Below are positions 7,958-14,925 of a stretch of DNA of 29,272 nt, in pieces. The notes under the pieces were generated by a model, which was given only the letters and a program-made list of their open reading frames with translations, made no database searches and was not told where the DNA came from. The stretch is from CAYRUP01 sp964489265. GTDB taxonomy: Bacteria > Pseudomonadota > Gammaproteobacteria > DSM-16500. The stretch is taken from contig CAZAXX010000027.1 of the NCBI GenBank assembly GCA_964489265.1, positions 1-29,272 on the forward strand. Reading direction: 5' to 3'. A program made the position numbers and the translations under genes. Numbering within the stretch: the first letter of the stretch is position 1; each line of letters starts with the position of its first letter.

Positions 7958-7992
7958 GTTAAGATTTCCTTAATCTTGGCATGCTTTAGTAT
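7958..7992 (+). promoter_or_regulatory. PmrA box and -10 element of the F-box gene
   Basis: Tandem TTAAGATT-TC-CTTAATCTT (7959-7977) has two TTAA cores spaced 11 bases apart. This fits the Legionella/Coxiella PmrA consensus cTTAATatT-N2-cTTAATatT. A -10-like TTTAGT/TAGTAT follows at 7985-7992, with AGGGAGTG and the ATG at 8026 after that. PmrA boxes normally lie over the -35 region and activate Dot/Icm effector genes. Confidence 0.75.
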
Positions 7993-8025
7993 CGCTTCGT
8001 ATTAATTTTCTCAGGGAGTGAAAGC

Positions 8026-8682
8026 ATGATAACGAGAACGTTTAACGCGGAATCATTTTTGTTAATGATTCTTCCTTATCTAAAACTTAGTGACATTCCT
8101 AACATTTCTCAAGTTAATCGTAAATTTGGAAGCACCGTTAAAACACTTTTTAGTTCCGAAAGATTTCGGAAATCAACCAGTATTGAAGGATTCTTTACTG
8201 AGTCTTTAAAAAATGATGCTTGTTCAATTCTTATGAACCCGCAAATTGTTTATGCTGAAAATAGTCCTGCATTAATGGCAGCATTTAAGAGTCTTAGAGA
8301 AGGCAAACTTGATCCTGAGGCAATCAAAGCATTAAACACAGAACAGTTAAACTATAAAAATCCAGATTTGTCAGATTCATTACAAACAATACGAGGCGCA
8401 GGTCAAATTATTTCAGATTTTACTCCCAATCCTTTGATGCCCTTTCAAACAGCTTCAAAACTTGATGAAATCATTGTTTTATTAACACTGCTGTTTACTG
8501 CTTTAATTGTAGCAGTCAATGTCATTAATGAGGGTACATCCTATTGTGTCAATCGTTGTCGCGCTCGAAAACAACATGAAAAACTCAAGCAACGTGTTAT
8601 GCTTTTTAATGATCTTGCTGAAGCAAAACCGCAGCCTGCGGCAAAACGGACTGCGGCTAGTCACAAAGTTAAAACGCCCTGA
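8026..8682 (+). CDS. F-box protein, candidate Dot/Icm type IV effector
   Basis: 218 residues. Residues 11-45 match the F-box: LLMILPYLKLSDIPNISQV, then NRKF in place of the usual 'SRRW'. Spacing of Leu-Ile-Leu, Asp-Ile and Val-Asn-Arg is as in eukaryotic F-boxes, which bind Skp1 in SCF ubiquitin ligases. Residues 80-105 (ALMAAFKSLREGKLDPEAIKAL) resemble a short helical 'LREG' motif I associate with Coxiellaceae proteins. A transmembrane helix (about 147-168) is followed by a basic tail. The gene has its own PmrA box and a good AGGGAG ribosome binding site. Inference: it is injected into the host, anchors to a membrane and recruits SCF. The last 14 bases overlap the convergent gene at 8669. 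Confidence 0.8.
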   Translation: MITRTFNAESFLLMILPYLKLSDIPNISQVNRKFGSTVKTLFSSERFRKSTSIEGFFTESLKNDACSILMNPQIVYAENSPALMAAFKSLREGKLDPEAIKALNTEQLNYKNPDLSDSLQTIRGAGQIISDFTPNPLMPFQTASKLDEIIVLLTLLFTALIVAVNVINEGTSYCVNRCRARKQHEKLKQRVMLFNDLAEAKPQPAAKRTAASHKVKTP

Positions 8683-9289
8683 CTGAACGAACTTCAAAAG
8701 GACCGACGGTAGGATAAAAAAGTACGCGGCCACTATCGAAATCGACATACCATGCTACATTTGATCCATATTGTGTGGAGCTCCAATATAGCGTCGGTTT
8801 TGGAGCTCGCCCAGTGCAACCTGGATTTGTCCAAAATGTTTTGAGGTTACTCGATTCGAGATACAAAGTCGTGAGTTCGGCTTGTGAAGGAAGATACCAC
8901 GGCGTACAAGTGGGACATGTTTCAGTCGTCGTGTATTGCGATGCTGCTTGCGCTGCGGGCCAGGTTTTATCACCTCTATTTGGAACATCATTAACAGTAC
9001 TTAAAATATTTACTGTATTATTTTGTCCAGAAAAATAGGCTGCGGAGGTTCCAACCACTGCCGTGCCGCCAGATAGATCCCAAGGAATCTGCGTATCAGG
9101 AACATCATCTAACGCCGCAATTAATCCTCGTTGTCCCGCGGGTGGATTCGGTGCTTTATTAAGATAAAAAACAACGCCGCCGCCATAACAACTTCCAACT
9201 GGATGTGCAATTGCGGGTTGATTTTCAGTGCTAGCAAAAGAAGTTGAAACGACAAATAACGACAATAAACCTAAGATACTCTGATTCAT
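8669..9289 (-). CDS. Secreted DUF1566 (Lcl C-terminal-like) protein
   Basis: 206 residues. A signal peptide (residues 1-20, ending FAS) is followed by one DUF1566 domain: GGVVFYLN, WYLPSQAELTTLY, YWSSTQYGSNVAWYVDF, and terminal VRSVRAF. The same domain forms the C-terminus of the Legionella collagen-like adhesin Lcl and is frequent in secreted or surface proteins. It contains Cys pairs (TCPTC). There is no collagen repeat here, so it is the bare domain. AAAGGAC precedes the ATG. The 3' end overlaps the F-box gene tail by 14 bases in convergent orientation, so the two transcripts would be antisense there. A role at the cell surface is inferred. Confidence 0.85.
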   Translation of the reverse strand: MNQSILGLLSLFVVSTSFASTENQPAIAHPVGSCYGGGVVFYLNKAPNPPAGQRGLIAALDDVPDTQIPWDLSGGTAVVGTSAAYFSGQNNTVNILSTVNDVPNRGDKTWPAAQAASQYTTTETCPTCTPWYLPSQAELTTLYLESSNLKTFWTNPGCTGRAPKPTLYWSSTQYGSNVAWYVDFDSGRVLFYPTVGPFEVRSVRAF

Positions 9290-9323
9290 ATTAAAGTCCT
9301 TTTAATATTAATAAAGCAACTCA

Positions 9324-9353
9324 TTGACTCAAAGAGTCTGTAAGGATTATAAC
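9324..9353 (+). promoter_or_regulatory. Sigma70-like promoter with dyad operator candidate
   Basis: TTGACT (9324-9329), an 18-base spacer and TATAAC (9348-9353). A perfect dyad, GACTC-AAA-GAGTC (9326-9338), overlaps the -35 and could be an operator. It precedes the oxidoreductase gene at 9388. Confidence 0.55.
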
Positions 9354-9387
9354 ATAAACTTGAAAATACTATTTTGGGGTTTTATGC

Positions 9388-10380
9388 ATGAAAGCACATA
9401 TTATTAAGGAGTTTGGTGATCCTCGCGTTTTTAAAAGTGCAGATATTCTTAAACCCACAATAAAGTCAGGCCATGTTTTAATTCGCGTACAAGCAACCAG
9501 CGTGAATCAAATTGATTGCAAAATTCGCAGTGGCGCAGTGCCTGCGATTGCACCGGATTTTCCTGCTGTGTTGCATGGCGATGTTGCTGGCACGATTGAT
9601 GCAATTGCATCTGACATACTGCATTTGAAAGTGGGTGATGAAGTGTATGCCTGTGGTGGCGGAGTGAAAGGTACGGGTGGTGCGCTCGCGGAATACATGC
9701 TGGTGGATGCCAAACTTGTTGCAAAAAAACCAAAAAAATTATCGATGCAAGAAAGTGCGGCGTTGCCGTTGGTTTCAATTACCGCTTGGGATGCCTTGTT
9801 TATCAAAGCACAATTAAGATCGCAACAAACTATTTTGATTCATGGCGGCGTGGGTGGTGTTGGGCATATTGCTTTGCAATTAGCCCGTTTTGCCAAAGCA
9901 AAAGTGTATGCGACAGTGATGTCAAATGACGATGTAAAATTGGCAAAAAAATTTGGTGCGACCGAAGTGATTAATGCGAAAGATGAGCCCGTTGAAAGTT
10001 ACGTGAAACGCTTGACCGATGGCGCTGGTTTTAACGTTGTGTTTGATACTGTCGGTGGCCCAAACCTGGATCGCTCATTTGCTGCTGCGGCGATTGATGG
10101 TTGTGTTGTGACAACCGCCGCTCGCTCTACGCATGATTTAACTCCTATGCATAATAAGGGCTTGAGTTTACACGTAGTTTTTATGCTGAATCCTTTGTTA
10201 AAAAATATTAATCGCGGTGCTCATGGAATTATTCTGAAAGATCTGGCTGGGCTTGTCGATGATGGTGATGTACGACCTTTGATTGATCCGCATACGTTTG
10301 TTTTCGATCAAATTAGCGAAGCGCATGCTTTGCTGGAATCTGGGAAGGCGCGTGGCAAAGTAGTTTTGACCCAAGGCTAG
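9388..10380 (+). CDS. NAD(P)H:quinone oxidoreductase-like MDR enzyme
   Basis: 330 residues, a medium-chain dehydrogenase/reductase of the zinc-free quinone-reductase branch. The N-terminal GroES-like domain (ATSVNQIDCKIRSG, FPAVLHGDVAGTI, VGDEVYACGGG) is followed by the Rossmann motif GGVGGVGHIALQLA at about residues 151-164. VFDTVGG then follows, and GKARGKVVL stands at the C-terminus, as in quinone oxidoreductases and crotonyl-CoA-reductase relatives. The structural and catalytic zinc Cys of alcohol dehydrogenases are absent. It would reduce quinones or alpha,beta-unsaturated carbonyls with NADPH in the cytoplasm. A weak GGGG ribosome binding site is present. It stands alone between the DUF1566 gene and a palindromic repeat. 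Confidence 0.85.
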   Translation: MKAHIIKEFGDPRVFKSADILKPTIKSGHVLIRVQATSVNQIDCKIRSGAVPAIAPDFPAVLHGDVAGTIDAIASDILHLKVGDEVYACGGGVKGTGGALAEYMLVDAKLVAKKPKKLSMQESAALPLVSITAWDALFIKAQLRSQQTILIHGGVGGVGHIALQLARFAKAKVYATVMSNDDVKLAKKFGATEVINAKDEPVESYVKRLTDGAGFNVVFDTVGGPNLDRSFAAAAIDGCVVTTAARSTHDLTPMHNKGLSLHVVFMLNPLLKNINRGAHGIILKDLAGLVDDGDVRPLIDPHTFVFDQISEAHALLESGKARGKVVLTQG

Positions 10381-10402
10381 AGAGGCGTTAGAATACCCCG
10401 GC

Positions 10403-10476
10403 TTTGTCATCCTGAACGTAGTGAAGGATCTCCGCGTTATAATCTGGAGATCCTTCACTTCGTTCAGGATGACAAA
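10403..10476. repeat. Palindromic dispersed repeat, family A, full copy
   Basis: 31-base arms (10403-10433 and 10446-10476) with one mismatch and a 12-base loop. The arms begin TTTGTCATCCTGAACG and end GAAGGATCTCC. It ends 22 bases before the kdsB start, so it may also affect the kdsB leader. Related copies are at 11266-11345 and 19930-19973. Confidence 0.85.
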
Positions 10477-10498
10477 AAACTATTAGTCGGAGTCAGTC

Positions 10499-11227
10499 AT
10501 GAAAATATTGTGCGTTATTCCCAGCCGGATTGCGTCTACTCGTATTCAGCGCAAACCACTGTTACCTATTCAAGGTAAACCCATGATTCAATGGGTCTAT
10601 GAAAACGCACGTCGTTGCCACGCATTGAGTGATATTGTGGTTGCAACTGACAATGAAGAAATTGCCGCTGTGATTCATGCAATTGGCGGTAAAACAATGA
10701 TGACCGATCCAGCACTTGCGACTGGGTCAGATCGCGTTGCAGCTGTTGCTGAACACTATCCTGAGATGGATGTCGTGATTAATTTGCAAGGTGATGAACC
10801 CTTCATTAAACCACGCATGTTAGAACAATTAATTGCGCCCTATTTAGCAGGCGAATCACCAGAGATGACGACGCTGGCTTATCCGCTCGACATGAAAACA
10901 AAATATCATGAAGCGGGTGCGGTCAAAGTGATTACGGATCTAAAAGGGAATGCGCTTTATTTTTCACGCGCGCCGATTCCTTATTTTCGTACGGAAGAAC
11001 GTGCGCCTGTTTATCATCATATGGGTTTATACGCATTTCGCCGTGATTTTCTTATGCTTTATCGAACGCTACCCCAAACGCCTTTAGAAAAAACAGAGAG
11101 CCTGGAACAACTTCGCGTGCTTGAGCATGGTTTTAAAATTCGAGTTTGTTTGACTGAAGATAAAACGCTGGAAATTAATACGCCGGAAGAATATGAGTTG
11201 GCGCAGCAGTTTCAGTATGAAGGATAA
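10499..11227 (+). CDS. kdsB: 3-deoxy-manno-octulosonate cytidylyltransferase (CMP-KDO synthetase)
   Basis: 242 residues. Activates KDO with CTP to CMP-KDO for lipopolysaccharide inner core synthesis in the cytoplasm. Recognised by the nucleotide-binding start IPSRIASTRIQRKPL, GKPMIQWVYENA, VVATDNEEI, TGSDRVAAV, the metal-site motif NLQGDEPFI, HHMGLYAFRRDFL and INTPEEYELA. Length is normal. GGAG stands about 10 bases upstream of the ATG. It lies between two copies of the family A palindromic repeat and looks monocistronic. It shows the organism makes lipopolysaccharide. Confidence 0.96.
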   Translation: MKILCVIPSRIASTRIQRKPLLPIQGKPMIQWVYENARRCHALSDIVVATDNEEIAAVIHAIGGKTMMTDPALATGSDRVAAVAEHYPEMDVVINLQGDEPFIKPRMLEQLIAPYLAGESPEMTTLAYPLDMKTKYHEAGAVKVITDLKGNALYFSRAPIPYFRTEERAPVYHHMGLYAFRRDFLMLYRTLPQTPLEKTESLEQLRVLEHGFKIRVCLTEDKTLEINTPEEYELAQQFQYEG

Positions 11228-11248
11228 TTCCGCATGTCATCGCGGAAT
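11227..11248 (+). terminator. Possible kdsB terminator hairpin
   Basis: ATTCCGC (11227-11233) and GCGGAAT (11242-11248) form a perfect 7-base stem with an 8-base loop at the end of kdsB. Only three T's in all follow at the 3' arm, so it is a weak candidate. Confidence 0.4.
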
Positions 11249-11265
11249 TTAGCGAGCGCTGGATT

Positions 11266-11345
11266 CTGTCATCCTGAACGAAGTGAAGGATCTCCATGTT
11301 ATAACGCGGAGATCCTTCGAGCAAAAAGCGCTCTCAGGATGACAA
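11266..11345. repeat. Palindromic dispersed repeat, family A, imperfect copy
   Basis: The left arm TGTCATCCTGAACGAAGTG... (from 11267) ends at GGATCTCC. The right arm starts GGAGATCC near 11308 but then reads TTCGAGCAAAAAGCGCTCTC before AGGATGACA. The outer and inner ends pair, while the middle of the right arm is a variant module shared with the copy at 19930-19973. Confidence 0.8.
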
Positions 11346-11362
11346 TAGCAGGGATAACTCTC

Positions 11363-12412
11363 TTATTCGTTTGAAGGTTTTCTTCTAACACCGAGCTGAT
11401 CTGTTGCAGTAATTTGATATTTATCTATATAAGATTTAAAATTTTTATAACTTTTGCTTTCAAAAGAATGTTTTCTAATACCTTTATGAACAGCATAGAG
11501 TGCTGCGCGTAAGTCGGGTGTAAAAGAGTCTCTCGCTTCTTCAATACGTTGTATAGCCATTTTTATCAACACAACTTCATTAGCAGCTTCCAGTTTACTA
11601 GTCGAAGAAGTTGGAAACAAACCACCCATATTACGCTTTCTACGACTATCTCTTATAGCTACTCTTTTTGCCAGCAGCTTCTTTAATGTTAGCAATAAAT
11701 CAGATAAATCATTTTTGACAATCTGCACCGGCGTGGGTCCCCGAACTTTTTCTTCATACGTCACTACACTAAAGTTGCGGTCGCGGTAGTTTGACGCTGG
11801 GTTTGGATTTGGGTTTTCTTGTTGTTGTACTGAACTTGCTGGCGCGACAACTGGAGATTCTTTTATTTCTTTTATTTCTGTCATCTTTGCCTCAGATTCT
11901 AGTCCATCAATCTTAGCAAAATCCTCACTTAGATCATAAATCCGTTTTTCTATCCCTATTTTTGCAACAGCAGTACTGACTCCCGGCGTTTTACTTGTGC
12001 TATATTGATCTATTTTTTTTAGTAACAAAAATATCGTACTATACAATTGTTTTTTTAAATTCGGCTCAATGGATTGATTCTTTTTTATTGCATCCATTAA
12101 TTCTGTGAAATCAGTTTGCATTTGAGTAAAGTTTGCTATAGCGTCTGCAATAGCTTTACCCGTACCAATAAAACCCTTAACATTCCCAAAAGTAAATAAT
12201 CTCTCAACAATACCGTCGAATCTATTATTTGCATTAATCTCGGGATTATCCATAAAAATATTTTCTAGACATTCATGAAGGGACAATAATGCCTGGCGCG
12301 TTTTAGCATCTTTGATCAACGCTGGTTGAACAATTTCAGATAAAGAGGAACCACCGCCAAGTATGCCCGACAGTATCGCCCCGTCAATCCCATCTTTCAT
12401 AATCTCTGGCAT
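11363..12412 (-). CDS. Hypothetical protein, weak effector candidate
   Basis: 349 residues from the ATG at 12412, which has GAGGA eight bases upstream; the TTG at 12433 would put that site inside the gene. No signal peptide and no certain membrane segment; a Gly-rich helix near the N-terminus (ILSGILGGGSSL). The N-terminal half is helical, followed by a low-complexity Pro/Asn/Gln/Ser linker (VVAPASSVQQQENPNPNPAS, about 184-203). A basic helical C-terminal domain (KKLLAKRVAIRDSRRKRNMGG...) completes it. No family recognised. A modular cytosolic protein with a disordered linker in this kind of genome is compatible with a secreted effector, but no PmrA box was found. A perfect -10 (TATAAT, minus strand) lies 26-31 bases upstream. 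Confidence 0.7.
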   Translation of the reverse strand: MPEIMKDGIDGAILSGILGGGSSLSEIVQPALIKDAKTRQALLSLHECLENIFMDNPEINANNRFDGIVERLFTFGNVKGFIGTGKAIADAIANFTQMQTDFTELMDAIKKNQSIEPNLKKQLYSTIFLLLKKIDQYSTSKTPGVSTAVAKIGIEKRIYDLSEDFAKIDGLESEAKMTEIKEIKESPVVAPASSVQQQENPNPNPASNYRDRNFSVVTYEEKVRGPTPVQIVKNDLSDLLLTLKKLLAKRVAIRDSRRKRNMGGLFPTSSTSKLEAANEVVLIKMAIQRIEEARDSFTPDLRAALYAVHKGIRKHSFESKSYKNFKSYIDKYQITATDQLGVRRKPSNE

Positions 12413-12437
12413 GAAATTATCCTCGATCGACAATTAA

Positions 12438-12443
12438 ATTATA
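12438..12443 (-). promoter_or_regulatory. -10 element TATAAT for the 11363-12412 gene
   Basis: A consensus TATAAT on the minus strand, 26 bases upstream of the ATG. TTGTCT lies upstream but only 14 bases away, so the -35 is uncertain. Confidence 0.45.
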
Positions 12444-12492
12444 CGCCATAGATTGATAGACAATATTATTGAAAATAATTGATTGATTATAT

Positions 12493-13401
12493 TCAAGATA
12501 TGACAAGCTTGTTTATTCCACTAAAATAGCTATAAGAATAAATTTTGTCATGAACTCTAAGCGCTTCATTTTCAAGATAAATAGATTGCACTGTAGATGC
12601 ATTAATTTTTGAAGTAGAAATTAATTTGGCAATTAAATCCAATAATGCAACTTGCTTCGCATCTTGCATAAAATCGTCCTGATTAAAATCATTTAATCCT
12701 CCTTGCAACATTAACCCCCAACTGTCCCAAGGCAATAATTCCATTTTATTTAATGCAGCCAAGTCTTGAATGAGTTTATTTCGAATATACCACCAACCAC
12801 CGATTTGTTTGTTAACTCCCGTGCCAAATTGATTTGCTGTTTTAGTTTTTCTCCGACATAAATTCCACGCTTCTCCTGCTGTAATAAAAGCTTGATAAGG
12901 TAAATCATGCGCTTCGAAAGTAGCCGGTAATTGATATTTTTTTTTGAATTGATCATCCATGCGCGCATCCGCTAAGCACCAGTCATTTTTATTTTCATCC
13001 CAGTATTCCAACAAGACTTGATCATGATGAAAATCAGGAATATGAACATTGGAAAATCCATATCTCAATCTCGCTGGAATATTTTTGTGGCGGAGCATAG
13101 AACAAAACAAGAGTGAGAAATCACGGCAGCTTCCGATTAATTTGGTTTGTACCTGACGTGCTTGAAGTAAATTAGCGGAATTTAATGAAATTATTTTTTC
13201 AAGCATTCGTTCAGCAAAACGCAAATCCAATTCAGCCAAACGATTTAATGGAATTAATTTTTCCTGATTTGCAATATCAAGATGATGCAATAGCAATCCG
13301 CGCGTAATTTCACATAACTCTGCTGGTACGTCTGGCAAATCCTGATATAAAAATTGAAACTGACCTGGATCGGTAAAACGACTGTGCTGTTGATAATTCA
13401 T
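12493..13401 (-). CDS. Transglutaminase-like (papain-fold) protein, possible amide-forming or releasing enzyme
   Basis: 302 residues, no signal peptide. A transglutaminase-like core is visible: Cys92 in LIGSCRDFSLLFCSMLR, His125/126 in PDFHHDQVLLEYW and Asp145 in CLADARMD, giving a Cys-His-Asp triad in the right order and spacing. The C-terminal 130 residues are not recognised. It is the last gene of the operon, overlapping the adenylation gene by 4 bases, which ties the two together. In andrimid biosynthesis the transglutaminase homologue AdmF joins two carrier-bound acyl groups. By analogy this protein could form the amide bond in a system lacking a condensation domain. Alternatives are a cysteine protease or a hydrolase that releases the product. 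Confidence 0.75.
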   Translation of the reverse strand: MNYQQHSRFTDPGQFQFLYQDLPDVPAELCEITRGLLLHHLDIANQEKLIPLNRLAELDLRFAERMLEKIISLNSANLLQARQVQTKLIGSCRDFSLLFCSMLRHKNIPARLRYGFSNVHIPDFHHDQVLLEYWDENKNDWCLADARMDDQFKKKYQLPATFEAHDLPYQAFITAGEAWNLCRRKTKTANQFGTGVNKQIGGWWYIRNKLIQDLAALNKMELLPWDSWGLMLQGGLNDFNQDDFMQDAKQVALLDLIAKLISTSKINASTVQSIYLENEALRVHDKIYSYSYFSGINKLVIS

Positions 13402-14900
13402 AGTAACCTCTCAAGTTGTAAATAATCCGTTTTTCCATTTGAATTTAATGGCAATGCAGCAAGTTTAAAGATAGTTTCTGGCACCATATGTTCAGGCAAT
13501 TTTGCACGTGCTTTTTTTAGCAAATCATCTGGTGTAAATTGCGTGTGGCTTACAAAAGCGAAAATTTTTTCTATACAACCATTTTTAACGGGTGACCAAG
13601 GCAATACAGCAACCGAAGACGTTTCTGCAAGGGTTCGCAACGCGCTTTCAATTTCAAGTTTTGTTACACAACGACCGCGTAGCTTGAATTGATCATCCAA
13701 GCGCCCTTTATAAATCAATCCAACACGATCATCCCAAGCAACAATATCACCTGTGCGATACCAAATTCGATCATCGTGTGGCAGATAAAAAAATCGTTGT
13801 TCCGTAAGTAATGCATTACGCCAATAATGTGTAATGACTTGTGATCCAGTTAGGCAAAGTTCATCGTTAATAATTTGATAGCTCTGATCAGGAAAAGGAA
13901 ATCCAATTGGGACAATTTCACTTTTTACATTTTCACTTGCTTGCCATAAAAAACCAGCGCAAGCAACAGTCGCTTCTGTCGGTCCATAGAGATTATCAAT
14001 GATCGAATTGGGCGCTGCTTTTTGCCAACATGCAGCTAAAGACTGAGATAAGCTTTCACCGCAAAAAACACTATAACGTAATGTGGGTAGACAATTGGGT
14101 TGCAATTGGTTGGTGTATCGCAAAAATTGAACTGCCGATGGAACAGCGGCCCAAAATGTAAGACGATGTTGCGCCATAAAATGTTGCCAATGCATCAGAT
14201 GCTCTTTTGAAATCGAATAAACACAAGCTCCACTCGCCCATGCAACAAATAAATCATGCACTGAAAAATCAAATGTCAAATCAGCTAGTTGACTAAAACG
14301 ATCTGTTTCATTGGGCTGACAGCGATCTAACATATTTTTAACATACGCCAACACATTCTGATGGCTGATCAAAATTCCTTTTGGCTGACCGGTGCTTCCT
14401 GACGTAAAAAGCAAATAAGCATAAGGATTTTTAAATTTATAATGAAAAAATTGATGGGCGCTTTTATTGATGTAAAGAATTTTATGCTGGGATTTTTCTA
14501 ACTCTAGTGTGATCGAATTGGGTGAATCAAAAATCATGATCAATGATTTTTTGCAGGAGTTTGCAATGTTACTCGCATAATACGAAAGTCTTTCATCAAT
14601 AATCAACAAATTTGTATCGATGGATTCCAATAAATTTAAATTAACAGTGATGGGATAATTTGGATTAAGTGGAACATATGTTTTGTCTGCTAACAAGATT
14701 GCAATAATCGAGGAATAGGCTGTGATATTTCGGCTAGACAAAATAATACAACGCTCGGCAGAAAACTGGCTGAGCGTTTTTGCAATCGAAATGGCTATCT
14801 CATATAATTTTTGATAGGAGTAAAACTCATTTTCAACCCATAATGCTGATCTGCTCGCGTAACGCATCACACATTTTAAAAATAATTCAATCAAAGACAT
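13398..14900 (-). CDS. Stand-alone amino acid adenylation enzyme (NRPS A-domain/DltA-like)
   Basis: 500 residues. ANL-superfamily motifs are complete: LLFTSGSTGQPKG (163-175), FDFSVHD (210-216), YGPTEAT (305-311), YRTGD (381-385), GRLDDQFKLRG, and the catalytic Lys490 in NGKTD. The Asp in FDFS occupies the place that binds the amino acid alpha-amino group in NRPS A domains, so the substrate is probably an amino acid. By the usual code the neighbouring pocket residues would be Phe and His, which match no specificity I know. There is no fused carrier domain, so it must act on the separate carrier protein at 25492. The ribosome binding site GAGGA lies in a repeat fragment (14905-14922). Translationally coupled to the transglutaminase-like gene. 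Confidence 0.85.
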   Translation of the reverse strand: MSLIELFLKCVMRYASRSALWVENEFYSYQKLYEIAISIAKTLSQFSAERCIILSSRNITAYSSIIAILLADKTYVPLNPNYPITVNLNLLESIDTNLLIIDERLSYYASNIANSCKKSLIMIFDSPNSITLELEKSQHKILYINKSAHQFFHYKFKNPYAYLLFTSGSTGQPKGILISHQNVLAYVKNMLDRCQPNETDRFSQLADLTFDFSVHDLFVAWASGACVYSISKEHLMHWQHFMAQHRLTFWAAVPSAVQFLRYTNQLQPNCLPTLRYSVFCGESLSQSLAACWQKAAPNSIIDNLYGPTEATVACAGFLWQASENVKSEIVPIGFPFPDQSYQIINDELCLTGSQVITHYWRNALLTEQRFFYLPHDDRIWYRTGDIVAWDDRVGLIYKGRLDDQFKLRGRCVTKLEIESALRTLAETSSVAVLPWSPVKNGCIEKIFAFVSHTQFTPDDLLKKARAKLPEHMVPETIFKLAALPLNSNGKTDYLQLERLL

Positions 14901-14904
14901 CGTA

Positions 14905-14922
14905 TCATCCTCGCAATGACGG
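14905..14922. repeat. Family B repeat fragment supplying a ribosome binding site
   Basis: CCTCGCAATGACGG equals the conserved right end of the family B repeats at 25902, 27409 and 28318. On the minus strand it reads GTCATTGCGAGGA, whose GAGGA is 8 bases before the ATG of the adenylation gene. Confidence 0.6.
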
Positions 14923-14925
14923 TCA

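Noticed and set aside
10403..11345. Palindromes flanking kdsB as an integron attC site or transposon ends
   Set aside because: No integrase or transposase nearby, no attC core sites, and no target duplications seen.
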